Shown here piece after piece: positions 1 through 6,086 of a DNA stretch of 6,768 bases. Source of the DNA: Candidatus Cloacimonadota bacterium (GTDB lineage Bacteria; Cloacimonadota; Cloacimonadia; Cloacimonadales; Cloacimonadaceae). Position numbers and translations under genes: made by a program. The notes under the pieces were generated by a model. That model did not search any database, was not told the origin of the DNA, and worked only from the letters and a program-made list of their open reading frames with translations. The stretch spans positions 1 through 6,768 of the forward strand of contig DAHVPA010000100.1 of NCBI GenBank assembly GCA_027318525.1. Direction: 5' to 3'. Each line of letters begins with the position of its first letter. The first letter of the stretch is position 1.

Positions 1-1
1 C

Positions 2-58
2 ACCCACCGTTTGGGAGTGGAAAACACTCTGCTGCTGCTTAGGGAATACATCTCCTGA
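2..58 (+). CDS. C-terminal end of an unidentified protein (partial)
   Basis: An open frame runs from the window edge to a TGA at 56-58 and encodes 18 residues ending in LREYIS. It is too short to assign to a family, so I give no function. Two things support it as a real gene end: the residues look protein-like (THRLGVENTLLLL, then REYIS), and a strong hairpin terminator starts about 45 bases downstream, where a plus-strand gene converging on purE would need one. The other two plus frames contain nothing better. The start lies outside the window. Bases 59-103, between this stop and the terminator, hold nothing I can recognise. Confidence 0.4.
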   Translation, partial: THRLGVENTLLLLREYIS

Positions 59-103
59 GTAATACAGGAAGGTGGCTTTAGAGGCTGCAAAATAAAGTCT
101 TCA

Positions 104-146
104 ACACAAAAAAACCGGAGCGTAATCAGCTCCGGTTTTATTGTGT
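104..146. terminator. Bidirectional intrinsic terminator between convergent genes
   Basis: AAAACCGGAGC (111-121) and GCTCCGGTTTT (129-139) form an 11-bp perfect stem around the 7-base loop GTAATCA. The pairing continues past one A-A mismatch (110/140) with ACACAA (104-109) against TTGTGT (141-146). The A-run on one side and T-run on the other give a U-tract in either direction. It can therefore end the plus-strand gene that stops at 58 and the minus-strand operon whose purE stop is at 163-165. Confidence 0.85.
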
Positions 147-162
147 CAGAAAGAATATTGTC

Positions 163-669
163 TTAGCTTTCCGCCATTTTCAGTTTCAATTGGCGGAGGT
201 TTTCCCTGATTTTGGGATGAGCCAGAGCAAGTATCTGGGCTGCCAGGATGGCGGCATTTTTGACACCGTTGATGGCAACTGTGGCAACCGGAACACCCGG
301 GGGCATCTGCACGATGGAATAGAGAGCATCTTCGCCGGACAGGCTGTTGCCTTTGAGCGGAACTCCAATCACGGGCAGGACTGTGTGGGAAGCAATGACT
401 CCCGGCAGATGGGCTGCCATTCCGGCACAGGCGATGATGACCTGGATCCCGCTTTGTTCCGCATCTTTAACCAGTTCCATGGTCTTGGCGGGATTGCGGT
501 GCGCGGAGGAAATATGCAGATCGGAGGCGATTCCCAGTTCATCCAGATGCTTCTGAATAGGCTGGCAGGTCTCAAGGTCGGACTTGCTGCCGATAATGAT
601 GCGGACGAGCAGTTGTTGCTGACGGGGGGTCTTCTTTGCAGCAGCTTGCGGTTTGGTTTTATTTGCCAT
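163..669 (-). CDS. purE: N5-carboxyaminoimidazole ribonucleotide mutase, PurE class I
   Basis: PurE acts in the cytoplasm in de novo purine synthesis. The class I enzyme converts N5-CAIR, made by PurK, to CAIR. The 168-residue protein shows the whole core: GSKSD (27-31) in the nucleotide-binding loop, SAHR (55-58), AGMAAHLPG (82-90), PVIGVP (99-104) and QMPPGVPVATVAING (121-135). Arg after SAH and the AHLPG motif indicate class I rather than the class II AIR carboxylase, so a purK elsewhere is expected. About 20 Lys/Gln/Ala-rich residues precede the usual start of the domain; no in-frame ATG, GTG or TTG lies between them and the core, so the extension seems real. I chose the ATG at 669-667; a TTG directly before it (672-670) is an alternative. 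An AGTAGGG stretch upstream is the probable, closely spaced ribosome site. The gene follows the HTH-EIIA gene by 5 bases and is surely co-transcribed with it; its transcript ends at the hairpin at 104-146. Confidence 0.95.
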   Translation of the reverse strand: MANKTKPQAAAKKTPRQQQLLVRIIIGSKSDLETCQPIQKHLDELGIASDLHISSAHRNPAKTMELVKDAEQSGIQVIIACAGMAAHLPGVIASHTVLPVIGVPLKGNSLSGEDALYSIVQMPPGVPVATVAINGVKNAAILAAQILALAHPKIRENLRQLKLKMAES

Positions 670-674
670 CAACC

Positions 675-1352
675 CTACTTGATATTGCCGGAATCAGGCA
701 GAGAGGTCAGAATCTTGTGAATGTCAGTAATCGAGGTGGCAGTGCCAAGTTCTTTCAGAACATGAGGATTGACGAGCAGCTTGGAAATGTAGGAAAGTGA
801 GAAGAGATGCTGTTTGTCATTATGCAGTAGGAGCATAAAGAAGATATTGACGGGCTGGTTGTCCGGGGCGTCAAAATCGACACCTTCGGTTGTGCGTCCA
901 AACAGGATGCTGGGGACTTTGATTTTGGAGGGATGGAGGTGACGCGGATGCAGGAGGGCGACTCCGTTGCCGATGGCGGTGGAAATCAGCTCTTCGCGGG
1001 CGACCACGACTTCATAGAGCCAGCGGGCGTCACGCACTAGCTTCAGTTCCTTGGCTTTTTCGCTGAGGATGCGGATTGCCTCGTATTTATTGTCGGCATG
1101 GAAATCGAGGAAGATATTCTCGGGGCGCATATATTCTTCGAAGTGGCAGATTACACGTTTGAGCGCGAGCTGCTTTTCCTCGTTTTCAGAGAGGTTTTCC
1201 ATCCATTCGTTGAGTGAATCGGCGTCTATCTTGATGGCTTTACCGACCAGTTTGCTTGCGAATACATTGGTGTTGATCATTTCCTGAACGACGTGTTCCG
1301 ACACTTTCAGGATTTTAGCGGCTTCTGACTTGCTGAGAAACTTTTTAGCCAT
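675..1352 (-). CDS. Helix-turn-helix / PTS EIIA (fructose-nitrogen type) fusion protein
   Basis: This 225-residue protein has two domains. Residues about 5-52 match the excisionase/MerR-type HTH: SKSEAAKILKVSEHVVQEM, a short wing, then IDADSLNEWM. Residues about 72-218 match the PTS EIIA type 2 fold (fructose/mannitol/PtsN group). The motif REELISTAIGNGVALLHPRH holds the expected phospho-accepting His at H135; LLHPRH replaces the more common IPHxR. No EIIB or EIIC domain or transporter gene is nearby, so a regulatory role like PtsN is likelier than sugar uptake; that is inference. HTH-EIIA fusions of this kind are known, for example in chlamydiae. The ATG at 1352-1350 is well supported by AGGAG (1364-1360) with a 7-base spacer. 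The gene leads a two-gene operon with purE. Whether it binds DNA, and which phosphodonor it uses, cannot be told from sequence. Confidence 0.85.
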   Translation of the reverse strand: MAKKFLSKSEAAKILKVSEHVVQEMINTNVFASKLVGKAIKIDADSLNEWMENLSENEEKQLALKRVICHFEEYMRPENIFLDFHADNKYEAIRILSEKAKELKLVRDARWLYEVVVAREELISTAIGNGVALLHPRHLHPSKIKVPSILFGRTTEGVDFDAPDNQPVNIFFMLLLHNDKQHLFSLSYISKLLVNPHVLKELGTATSITDIHKILTSLPDSGNIK

Positions 1353-1359
1353 GACAATA

Positions 1360-1383
1360 CTCCTGTCTATTTACATGATATTA
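1360..1383 (-). promoter_or_regulatory. Ribosome site and tentative -10 box of the EIIA-purE operon
   Basis: Reading the minus strand, AGGAG (1364-1360) sits 7 bases before the ATG at 1352 and is a convincing ribosome-binding site. Upstream, TAATAT (1383-1378) is a possible -10 box that would give a leader of roughly 20 bases, but I see no good -35 at the right distance. An alternative pair, TTGAAT (1398-1393) and TGTAAA (1375-1370) with a 17-base spacer, has more regular spacing but would start the transcript inside the ribosome site, so I rank it lower. Confidence 0.35.
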
Positions 1384-1399
1384 GGTAAGATAATTCAAA

Positions 1400-1424
1400 C
1401 AGACGGCACATCCGCCTGATTTTG
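1400..1424. repeat. Small hairpin-like intergenic element, copy 1
   Basis: CAGACGGC, five bases (ACATC), then CGCCTGATTTTG can fold weakly: CAG/CTG pairs outside, CGG/CCG inside. The left arm CAGACGGC, a CCGC core and TGATTTTG recur in the same order at 6716-6746, after the last gene of the operon. Here the element lies between the divergent start sites, just upstream of a TTGACA box. No plus-strand gene ends nearby, so it is not an obvious terminator. It could be an operator, an extragenic repeat, or chance. Confidence 0.3.
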
Positions 1425-1426
1425 TC

Positions 1427-1453
1427 TTGACAAAGTTACTTAATTTTTATAGC
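1427..1453 (+). promoter_or_regulatory. Candidate promoter of the lptE-to-lolA operon
   Basis: A perfect -35 hexamer TTGACA lies at 1427-1432. The best -10 candidate is TATAGC (1448-1453), four of six consensus bases, at a short 15-base spacing; the region between is AT-rich as expected. Initiation about 7 bases downstream would fall near 1460, almost on the ATG at 1463, so the message would be leaderless or nearly so. The weak -10 and short spacer keep the confidence moderate. Confidence 0.45.
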
Positions 1454-1462
1454 TATGGATGG

Positions 1463-1963
1463 ATGGTCAAGAAAATTATTATATTTCTGCTGCTGGGCAC
1501 TGTGCTTTTTGGGTGCAGCTATTCAGTATACAGCAATGCTTATCCGCATCTGAAAAGGGTTCAAATCCTGGCGTTCGAGAATAAAAGCACCGAATATACG
1601 CTGGGCGATATTGTAATAAACAGCCTCTCCGAGCAGTATTCGGAAGATGGCAGGCTGAGACTGGTCACCCAACAGCCGGATTGCCAACTGGAAGGGACGA
1701 TTGTCAGCTTTAGCGAAAAGATTTATTCCTATGATGCTGCCAATCAGGTGCAGGACTATCTGGTGGCTGTCACCTTCAGCCTGACTTTTACCGATTTAGT
1801 CAATAACAAAGCCCTGTATGAGAATAAAAACCTCACTCTGAGCCAAAGCTATGCAGTCTCGGAAGAAAGCGTCAGCCGCTTCAAAACCAAGGATGAGGCT
1901 ATCCGGGACATTTGCGAGCAGCTCTTTAAAAACGTTATGCAAAACACCCTGGAGTCCTGGTGA
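1463..1963 (+). CDS. lptE: LptE-like LPS-assembly outer-membrane lipoprotein
   Basis: This 166-residue protein starts with a lipoprotein signal: MVKK, a hydrophobic run (residues 5-16) and the lipobox LFGC, so Cys18 should be lipidated and the protein anchored to the outer membrane from the periplasm. The mature part resembles the LptE family as seen outside Proteobacteria. It opens with CSYSVYSNAYPHLKRVQILAFENKS in two steps: a short GCxYS start, then a first beta strand. A central 'DGRLRLV' and 'LEGTIVSFSEKIYSYD' follow, then alternating strands and a C-terminal helix. LptE works with LptD to insert lipopolysaccharide. LptE is poorly conserved, so the family call is good but not certain. 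I start at ATG 1463 because it gives a normal signal peptide. A TTG at 1427 in frame would add 12 residues but coincides with the putative -35 box. No well-spaced Shine-Dalgarno precedes 1463, unlike the next three genes. First gene of the operon; its stop overlaps the next start. Confidence 0.75.
   Translation: MVKKIIIFLLLGTVLFGCSYSVYSNAYPHLKRVQILAFENKSTEYTLGDIVINSLSEQYSEDGRLRLVTQQPDCQLEGTIVSFSEKIYSYDAANQVQDYLVAVTFSLTFTDLVNNKALYENKNLTLSQSYAVSEESVSRFKTKDEAIRDICEQLFKNVMQNTLESW
1951..1962 (+). promoter_or_regulatory. Ribosome site and GTGA stop-start overlap
   Basis: GGAG (1951-1954) lies 5 bases before GTG (1960-1962), and the GTG shares bases with the TGA stop (1961-1963) of the lipoprotein gene. 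This decides the non-ATG start of the pseudouridine synthase and suggests translational coupling. Confidence 0.8.
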
Positions 1964-2697
1964 AAACTGTGCGCATCAACCGTTATCTGGCAGATGCGGG
2001 ATTGGGTTCACGGCGCAAGGTGGAAGAACTGGTCAGTTCCGGAGCTGTGCAGATTAACGGCAAAGTGGCAACTGAGCTCAGCACTCAAATCACACCGGGT
2101 GCAGACGAGGTCAAGGTCGAGGGCAGGCTCATCCATCCTGCCGATAAAAAGGTCTATCTGCTGCTTAATAAACCGCGTCAGTATATCGTGACCAGGCAGG
2201 ATGAATATGACCGCAAGACAATCTATAAGCTGCTGCCGGACTTTGCGCAGAATTGCGTGTCGGCAGGACGTCTGGACAAGGATACGGAAGGGCTGCTGCT
2301 GGTTACCAATGACGGAGATGTCGTGCAGGCTTTGACTCATCCCACCAAAAAAGTGGAGAAAGTCTATCGGGTCGAAGTGGACTATCCCCTCAGCACCAAA
2401 CAGCTTGCCCAATTGCGGGAAGGTGTCCTGATAGATGGTTACAGGACTCAGCCGGCGGGTGTTTTTGTCCGCAGTAACAGGCAGGGTGCAGTTGTATTGA
2501 AGATGGTCATCACAGAGGGTAAAAAGCGCCAGATCCGCCTGATGATAGAAGCCGTAAACCGCAAGGTGTTAAGCCTGAAAAGGGTGCAGATCGGCGAAAT
2601 TGAACTTGGCAAACTGCCTTTGGGGATGTGGCGTGAATGTTCCAGAGAAGAAGTCAGATATTTGCAGAATCTTAAGCAACAACGGAGTCAGAAATGA
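1960..2697 (+). CDS. rluB: rRNA pseudouridine synthase, RsuA/RluB family
   Basis: The enzyme isomerises a specific uridine of ribosomal RNA to pseudouridine. Residues 1-55 form an S4 RNA-binding domain (INRYLADAGLGSRRKVEELV, then INGK). The catalytic domain has the signature GRLDKDTEGLLLVTNDG (103-119), in which Asp106 is the expected nucleophile. The family C-terminal block follows: EGKKRQIRLM (186-195), LSLKRVQIGEIELGKLP (204-220) and GMWREC. At 245 residues it matches the short RsuA/RluB/RluE/RluF group rather than the RluA/RluC/RluD group. A non-proteobacterial genome often has one such enzyme, usually annotated RluB (23S rRNA, helix 89-93 region), but sequence alone cannot separate 16S from 23S targets, so the symbol is tentative. 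The start is GTG at 1960, overlapping the upstream stop by 4 bases; the stop overlaps the next start by 4 bases (ATGA, 2694-2697). Confidence 0.9.
   Translation: MKTVRINRYLADAGLGSRRKVEELVSSGAVQINGKVATELSTQITPGADEVKVEGRLIHPADKKVYLLLNKPRQYIVTRQDEYDRKTIYKLLPDFAQNCVSAGRLDKDTEGLLLVTNDGDVVQALTHPTKKVEKVYRVEVDYPLSTKQLAQLREGVLIDGYRTQPAGVFVRSNRQGAVVLKMVITEGKKRQIRLMIEAVNRKVLSLKRVQIGEIELGKLPLGMWRECSREEVRYLQNLKQQRSQK
2684..2696 (+). promoter_or_regulatory. Ribosome site and ATGA stop-start overlap
   Basis: GGAG (2684-2687) precedes ATG (2694-2696) by 6 bases, and the ATG overlaps the TGA (2695-2697) of the pseudouridine synthase gene. It fixes the start of the YchF-like gene and supports coupled translation. 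Confidence 0.8.
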
Positions 2698-3773
2698 AGA
2701 TCGGTTTAACCGGCTTGCCCAAAAGCGGCAAGACTACCATATACAATGCTTTGACCGGCAATAGCGGAGTCACGGATAAATACATCCAGGCGCACCATGA
2801 AGCCCATATCGGTGTAGTGGAGGTGATGGATGAACGCGTAACCCGGCTCAGCGAGATGTATAAACCCAAGAAAACCATCTATGCCCACCTTGAGTATTCG
2901 GACTTTCCTGCTTTATTCACCACACATGCTGAAGACATGTCCGCCAATGCCCTGCTTTCCGAAGTCAAGACGATGGAGGGCTTTGTCCTTGTCCTGCGCT
3001 GCTTTGAAGATAGTGAGATGGACGAGCTTTACGGCAAGGCTGATCCCCTGTCTGACCTGCAGAAGTTTGAGGATGAGATGCTTCTGCAGGACATGATAAT
3101 AGCGGAAAAACGCCTGGAAAAGATTGAACTCAGCTACAAGCGCGGTATCAAGACGCCGGCTCTGCAACTGGAGGAAAAAGCCCTGCACCACATCGTCAAA
3201 GCTCTGCAGGAAGGCACCCCCATAAGGAAACTGGAGCTTGGCACCGACGAGGAAAAGTCTGTGCGCGGCTTTCAATTTATGTCCCAAAAGCCTATCCTTG
3301 CTCTGCTGAACTGCTCGGAAGACAACTATAAACAGGTGGACGACATCCTGGCACAGATTCGAACAAAAGGTTATCTTGCCGAAGCGATTGCCGGACGCTT
3401 TGAGGAAGAGCTTTCCCGTATGGAGCCTGAGGATGCCGCCGTCTTTATGGAAGACATGGGCATCAGGGAATCCGTCCGCGACCGTCTGACACATCTGTGT
3501 TACGAGCTTATGGGCTACCTGAGTTTCTTTACGGTGGGTGAGGACGAGGTGCGTGCCTGGACGATTCAGAAGGGTGATAATGCCGTCACTGCCGCCGGTA
3601 AGATTCATAGCGACCTGGCGCGTGGTTTCATTCGTGCCGAATGCTTTAACTATAATGACCTGATGGCTCATGGTTCGGAGAAAGCCCTGCGTGAAAAGGG
3701 TCTCTTCAAGCTGGAAGGCAAGGAATACACAGTAAAGGATGGGGATATCCTGTCTATTAGGTTCAATGTCTGA
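2694..3773 (+). CDS. YchF/Obg-like P-loop NTPase with TGS (DUF933) domain, divergent
   Basis: At 359 residues the length and domain order match YchF/OLA1. An N-terminal P-loop domain carries GLPKSGKTT (7-15). A helical, coiled-coil-like insert spans about 118-180 (DLQKFEDEMLLQDMIIAEKRL). A nucleotide-specificity motif NCSE (206-209) corresponds to the NxxE that makes YchF prefer ATP. The C-terminal TGS/DUF933 domain (about 276-358) has VRAWTIQKGDNAVTAAGKIHSD, split here by family spacing, then GFIRAE, EGKEYTVKDGD and RFNV. YchF proteins bind ribosomes and act in stress responses. This copy is unusual: the P-loop reads KSGKTT instead of NVGKST, the switch I Thr position appears to be His34, the DxxG motif reads DFPA (70-73), and the Gly-rich loop after it has no glycine. 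It is probably a DUF933 paralogue, with canonical ychF perhaps elsewhere, so I give no symbol. GGAG at 2684 supports the start. FtsK follows after 21 bases. Confidence 0.85.
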   Translation: MKIGLTGLPKSGKTTIYNALTGNSGVTDKYIQAHHEAHIGVVEVMDERVTRLSEMYKPKKTIYAHLEYSDFPALFTTHAEDMSANALLSEVKTMEGFVLVLRCFEDSEMDELYGKADPLSDLQKFEDEMLLQDMIIAEKRLEKIELSYKRGIKTPALQLEEKALHHIVKALQEGTPIRKLELGTDEEKSVRGFQFMSQKPILALLNCSEDNYKQVDDILAQIRTKGYLAEAIAGRFEEELSRMEPEDAAVFMEDMGIRESVRDRLTHLCYELMGYLSFFTVGEDEVRAWTIQKGDNAVTAAGKIHSDLARGFIRAECFNYNDLMAHGSEKALREKGLFKLEGKEYTVKDGDILSIRFNV

Positions 3774-3781
3774 ACCATGGC

Positions 3782-3797
3782 AGGAAGATAAATCATG
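3782..3797 (+). promoter_or_regulatory. Ribosome-binding site of ftsK
   Basis: AGGAAG (3782-3787) lies 7 bases before ATG (3795-3797) in the 21-base gap after the YchF-like gene. An upstream ATG at 3776 is out of frame. The gap has no terminator or promoter, so ftsK is probably read from the same transcript. Confidence 0.7.
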
Positions 3798-6086
3798 GCA
3801 GAACACAGGAAAAGCTCCAAACCGAAGAAAGCAGGCAGGGAAATCGAAGTTTCACTCTGGAAGCTGAAGCTGCTTTGGGGAATCATTGCTTTGGCTGCAC
3901 TTTTGGGACTGGTGGCAATGCTGAGCAGCAGTGAAGCTTTGGACAATGACATCTCCATGCTGAACGACAGCGGCAATGTCTTCACCGGCATCTTCGGAGA
4001 AAACGCCATCAAATTCCATAACCCCATAGGCATCTTTGGCGTGGGCGTCAGCTATCTGCTGATTTATGCTTTTGGCAGGGTCTTTTCCTTTTTATCCCTG
4101 TTTATTTTGCTGATTGTATCCCTGCATGGTTTTATATATCCCGATAAGCCTGAAACCAGGTTCCGTGGTTTTCTGCTCATGCTTATCATGTTTTGCGTCC
4201 AGTTGATTATCATCAGCGGCAGCGAAACCCATTCTTTTGAGACAGGCTGGCTGCCCTGGGGAGTCTGGTTTGTGCTCAAATCCATTTTCAGCCGCATAGG
4301 CGGTATGATCATAGTTATCGTCACTTCCATCCTGGGTTTGTTTATGGTCTTTGGCTATGAAGCGATAAGGCAAAAGCTTGCCCTTGCCTGGGAGAAATAC
4401 CTGCGCTGGCGCGAAGTTAAAGACATGGAAAAACCCTCCGACCAGGCATTTACCCTGCAAAATCCGCAAGGTCCATCCATTACCGACCATGTCAAACTGG
4501 CGGAGGAAGAAGCCCGCAAAAAGGAAGAACCTGCCCCGGTCAAGGCTGCTCCCGCAGAAGAAAAACCACCTGTCATCATCCCTCCCAAGCTGAAGGAAAA
4601 ACCCGTTTTCCCGCAGCCGGATGACGATGCTGACGAGGATGGGCGGGAATACATGATGCCCTCCATTGCCGACTTTCTGGAAAGTCCCGTCAAGCTTTCC
4701 CGCAAGGACAGGGAAGAGATAGAAGCCCAAATCAAGGCGACCAGTAAAATCCTGATGGAAAAGCTGGCGGAATTCGGTATCGAAGCGGAGGTTATCAACG
4801 TCAATATCGGTCCCATCATTACGCAATATGAGCTCAGACCCGCACCGGGAGTCAAGGTCAGCAAGTTCACCTCTTTGGCGGACGACCTGGCTCTTGCCAT
4901 CAAGGCAAAATCCATCCGTGTGCAGGCGCCTATCCCCGGTAAGGGACTGATAGGCATTGAGATACCGAATCTCACCCGGGACGTGATTTATCTGCGGGAT
5001 ATACTTTTATCCGACGAAATGGACACCACCGAATCCAAGCTTGCCTTCGGACTTGGCAAGGAAATCTCCGGCAAACCCGTCGTCACCGACCTGACCAGGA
5101 TGCCGCATCTGCTGATTGCCGGAGCCACCGGCAGCGGTAAAAGCGTCTGTATCAACACCATCATCATGAGCCTGCTGCTGCGCACCAAACCGGACGAATT
5201 GCGCCTGGTCCTGATTGACCCCAAACGCGTCGAACTGGCAGGCTATAACGACCTTCCGCACCTCATCGGCTCTGTCGTGACCGATGCTGAAACCGCTCTG
5301 GAAACCATGTATTGGGCAGTGCGTGAGATGGAACGCCGTTATGAACTGCTGCAGGAAGCCAAGGTGCGCGATATCATCGCTTTCAATGAAAAGGCGGAGG
5401 AGACTGAAGACTTTTCCCGCCTGCCTTATATCGTCATTATCATCGATGAATTTGCCGATTTGATCATGACATCCGGCAAGGATATAGAACTGCCCATTAC
5501 ACGTTTGGCGCAGATGGCGCGAGCCGTCGGCATGCATTTGATTCTTGCCACCCAGCGCCCCTCCATCAAGGTCATCACAGGCATCATCAAAGCCAATTTC
5601 CCTGCCCGCATCGCCTTCCAGGTCTCGTCCAAGGTTGATTCCCGCGTTATTCTGGACATGATTGGTGCGGAAAGACTGCTGGGACAAGGTGACATGCTCT
5701 TTATGCCGCCGGGCAAGGCTTTGGCAGAACGCATCCACGGCGCTTTTGTGAGTGACCACGAGATTGAACGCGTCTGTGCTTATCTGCGTCTGCAGCCCAA
5801 ACCCCGGGAGGAGATTGCCATTGTCGCTTCTGATAAGGGCGAAATGGACTTTCTGGACTATGACGACGAGCTGTTTCCCGAGGCTGCCAAAATCGTCGTT
5901 TCCGCCAATATGGCATCGGTTTCCATGCTGCAGCGGCACTTCAAGATTGGTTACGCCCGGGCAGGACGGCTGATTGACATGCTGGAGAAGGCGCACATTG
6001 TCGGACCCCATCTCGGCAGCAAATCCCGCGATGTGATGGCAACTATGAACGACCTTAAGATTTACGGGATACATGATGAAGATTAA
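3795..6086 (+). CDS. ftsK: DNA translocase FtsK/SpoIIIE
   Basis: FtsK is a membrane-anchored hexameric ATPase at the division septum that pumps DNA and helps clear and unlink chromosome ends. The 763-residue protein has an N-terminal membrane part with hydrophobic segments at about 27-44, 78-95, 97-115, 125-141 and 157-187 (four or five spans). A short linker follows (about 200-300), rich in Lys, Glu and Pro with an acidic DDDADEDG patch. The motor domain has GATGSGKS (Walker A, 443-450), VIIIDEFADLIM (Walker B, Asp551-Glu552), RLAQMARAVGMHLILATQRPS (570-590, two adjoining motifs) and GAERLLGQGDML (624-635). The C-terminal winged-helix gamma domain (about 695-750: SVSMLQRHFKIGYARAGRL, then IDMLEKAHIVGP) reads polar DNA guide sequences in known FtsKs. 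The linker is far shorter than that of E. coli, but the total length is normal for SpoIIIE-type members. The gene appears intact. The stop lies inside the lolA-like gene, a 14-base overlap. Confidence 0.97.
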   Translation: MAEHRKSSKPKKAGREIEVSLWKLKLLWGIIALAALLGLVAMLSSSEALDNDISMLNDSGNVFTGIFGENAIKFHNPIGIFGVGVSYLLIYAFGRVFSFLSLFILLIVSLHGFIYPDKPETRFRGFLLMLIMFCVQLIIISGSETHSFETGWLPWGVWFVLKSIFSRIGGMIIVIVTSILGLFMVFGYEAIRQKLALAWEKYLRWREVKDMEKPSDQAFTLQNPQGPSITDHVKLAEEEARKKEEPAPVKAAPAEEKPPVIIPPKLKEKPVFPQPDDDADEDGREYMMPSIADFLESPVKLSRKDREEIEAQIKATSKILMEKLAEFGIEAEVINVNIGPIITQYELRPAPGVKVSKFTSLADDLALAIKAKSIRVQAPIPGKGLIGIEIPNLTRDVIYLRDILLSDEMDTTESKLAFGLGKEISGKPVVTDLTRMPHLLIAGATGSGKSVCINTIIMSLLLRTKPDELRLVLIDPKRVELAGYNDLPHLIGSVVTDAETALETMYWAVREMERRYELLQEAKVRDIIAFNEKAEETEDFSRLPYIVIIIDEFADLIMTSGKDIELPITRLAQMARAVGMHLILATQRPSIKVITGIIKANFPARIAFQVSSKVDSRVILDMIGAERLLGQGDMLFMPPGKALAERIHGAFVSDHEIERVCAYLRLQPKPREEIAIVASDKGEMDFLDYDDELFPEAAKIVVSANMASVSMLQRHFKIGYARAGRLIDMLEKAHIVGPHLGSKSRDVMATMNDLKIYGIHDED

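Noticed and set aside
670..672. TTG start for purE one codon before the ATG
   Set aside because: The adjacent ATG is a better codon; the difference is one residue and has no effect on function.
190..720. A 176-codon open frame on the plus strand
   Set aside because: It is antisense to purE and runs into the HTH-EIIA gene; purE is certain from its motifs.
1401..1424. The intergenic hairpin read as a terminator for a plus-strand gene
   Set aside because: No plus-strand gene ends upstream; the two genes to the left are on the minus strand. I list it as an element of unknown role instead.
1427..1462. TTG start giving 12 extra residues on the lptE-like protein
   Set aside because: The TTG is part of a perfect TTGACA promoter box, no ribosome site precedes it, and the signal peptide is more normal when started at 1463. 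It is not fully excluded.
2694..3773. The YchF-like gene considered as a pseudogene because of its altered switch motifs
   Set aside because: The frame is intact over the normal family length, the start and ribosome site are good, and the C-terminal domain is well kept, so it looks like a divergent working gene.
2913..3806. A 297-codon open frame on the minus strand
   Set aside because: It is antisense to the YchF-like gene, whose reading frame is supported by domain motifs and a ribosome site; the antisense translation shows no family features.
4092..4826. A 244-codon open frame on the minus strand
   Set aside because: It is antisense to the membrane and linker part of ftsK, with no recognisable features of its own.
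5007..6074. A 355-codon open frame on the minus strand
   Set aside because: It lies wholly inside ftsK, opposite motor motifs that are unmistakable, and its translation has no recognisable domain. It is a by-product of codon bias on the other strand.
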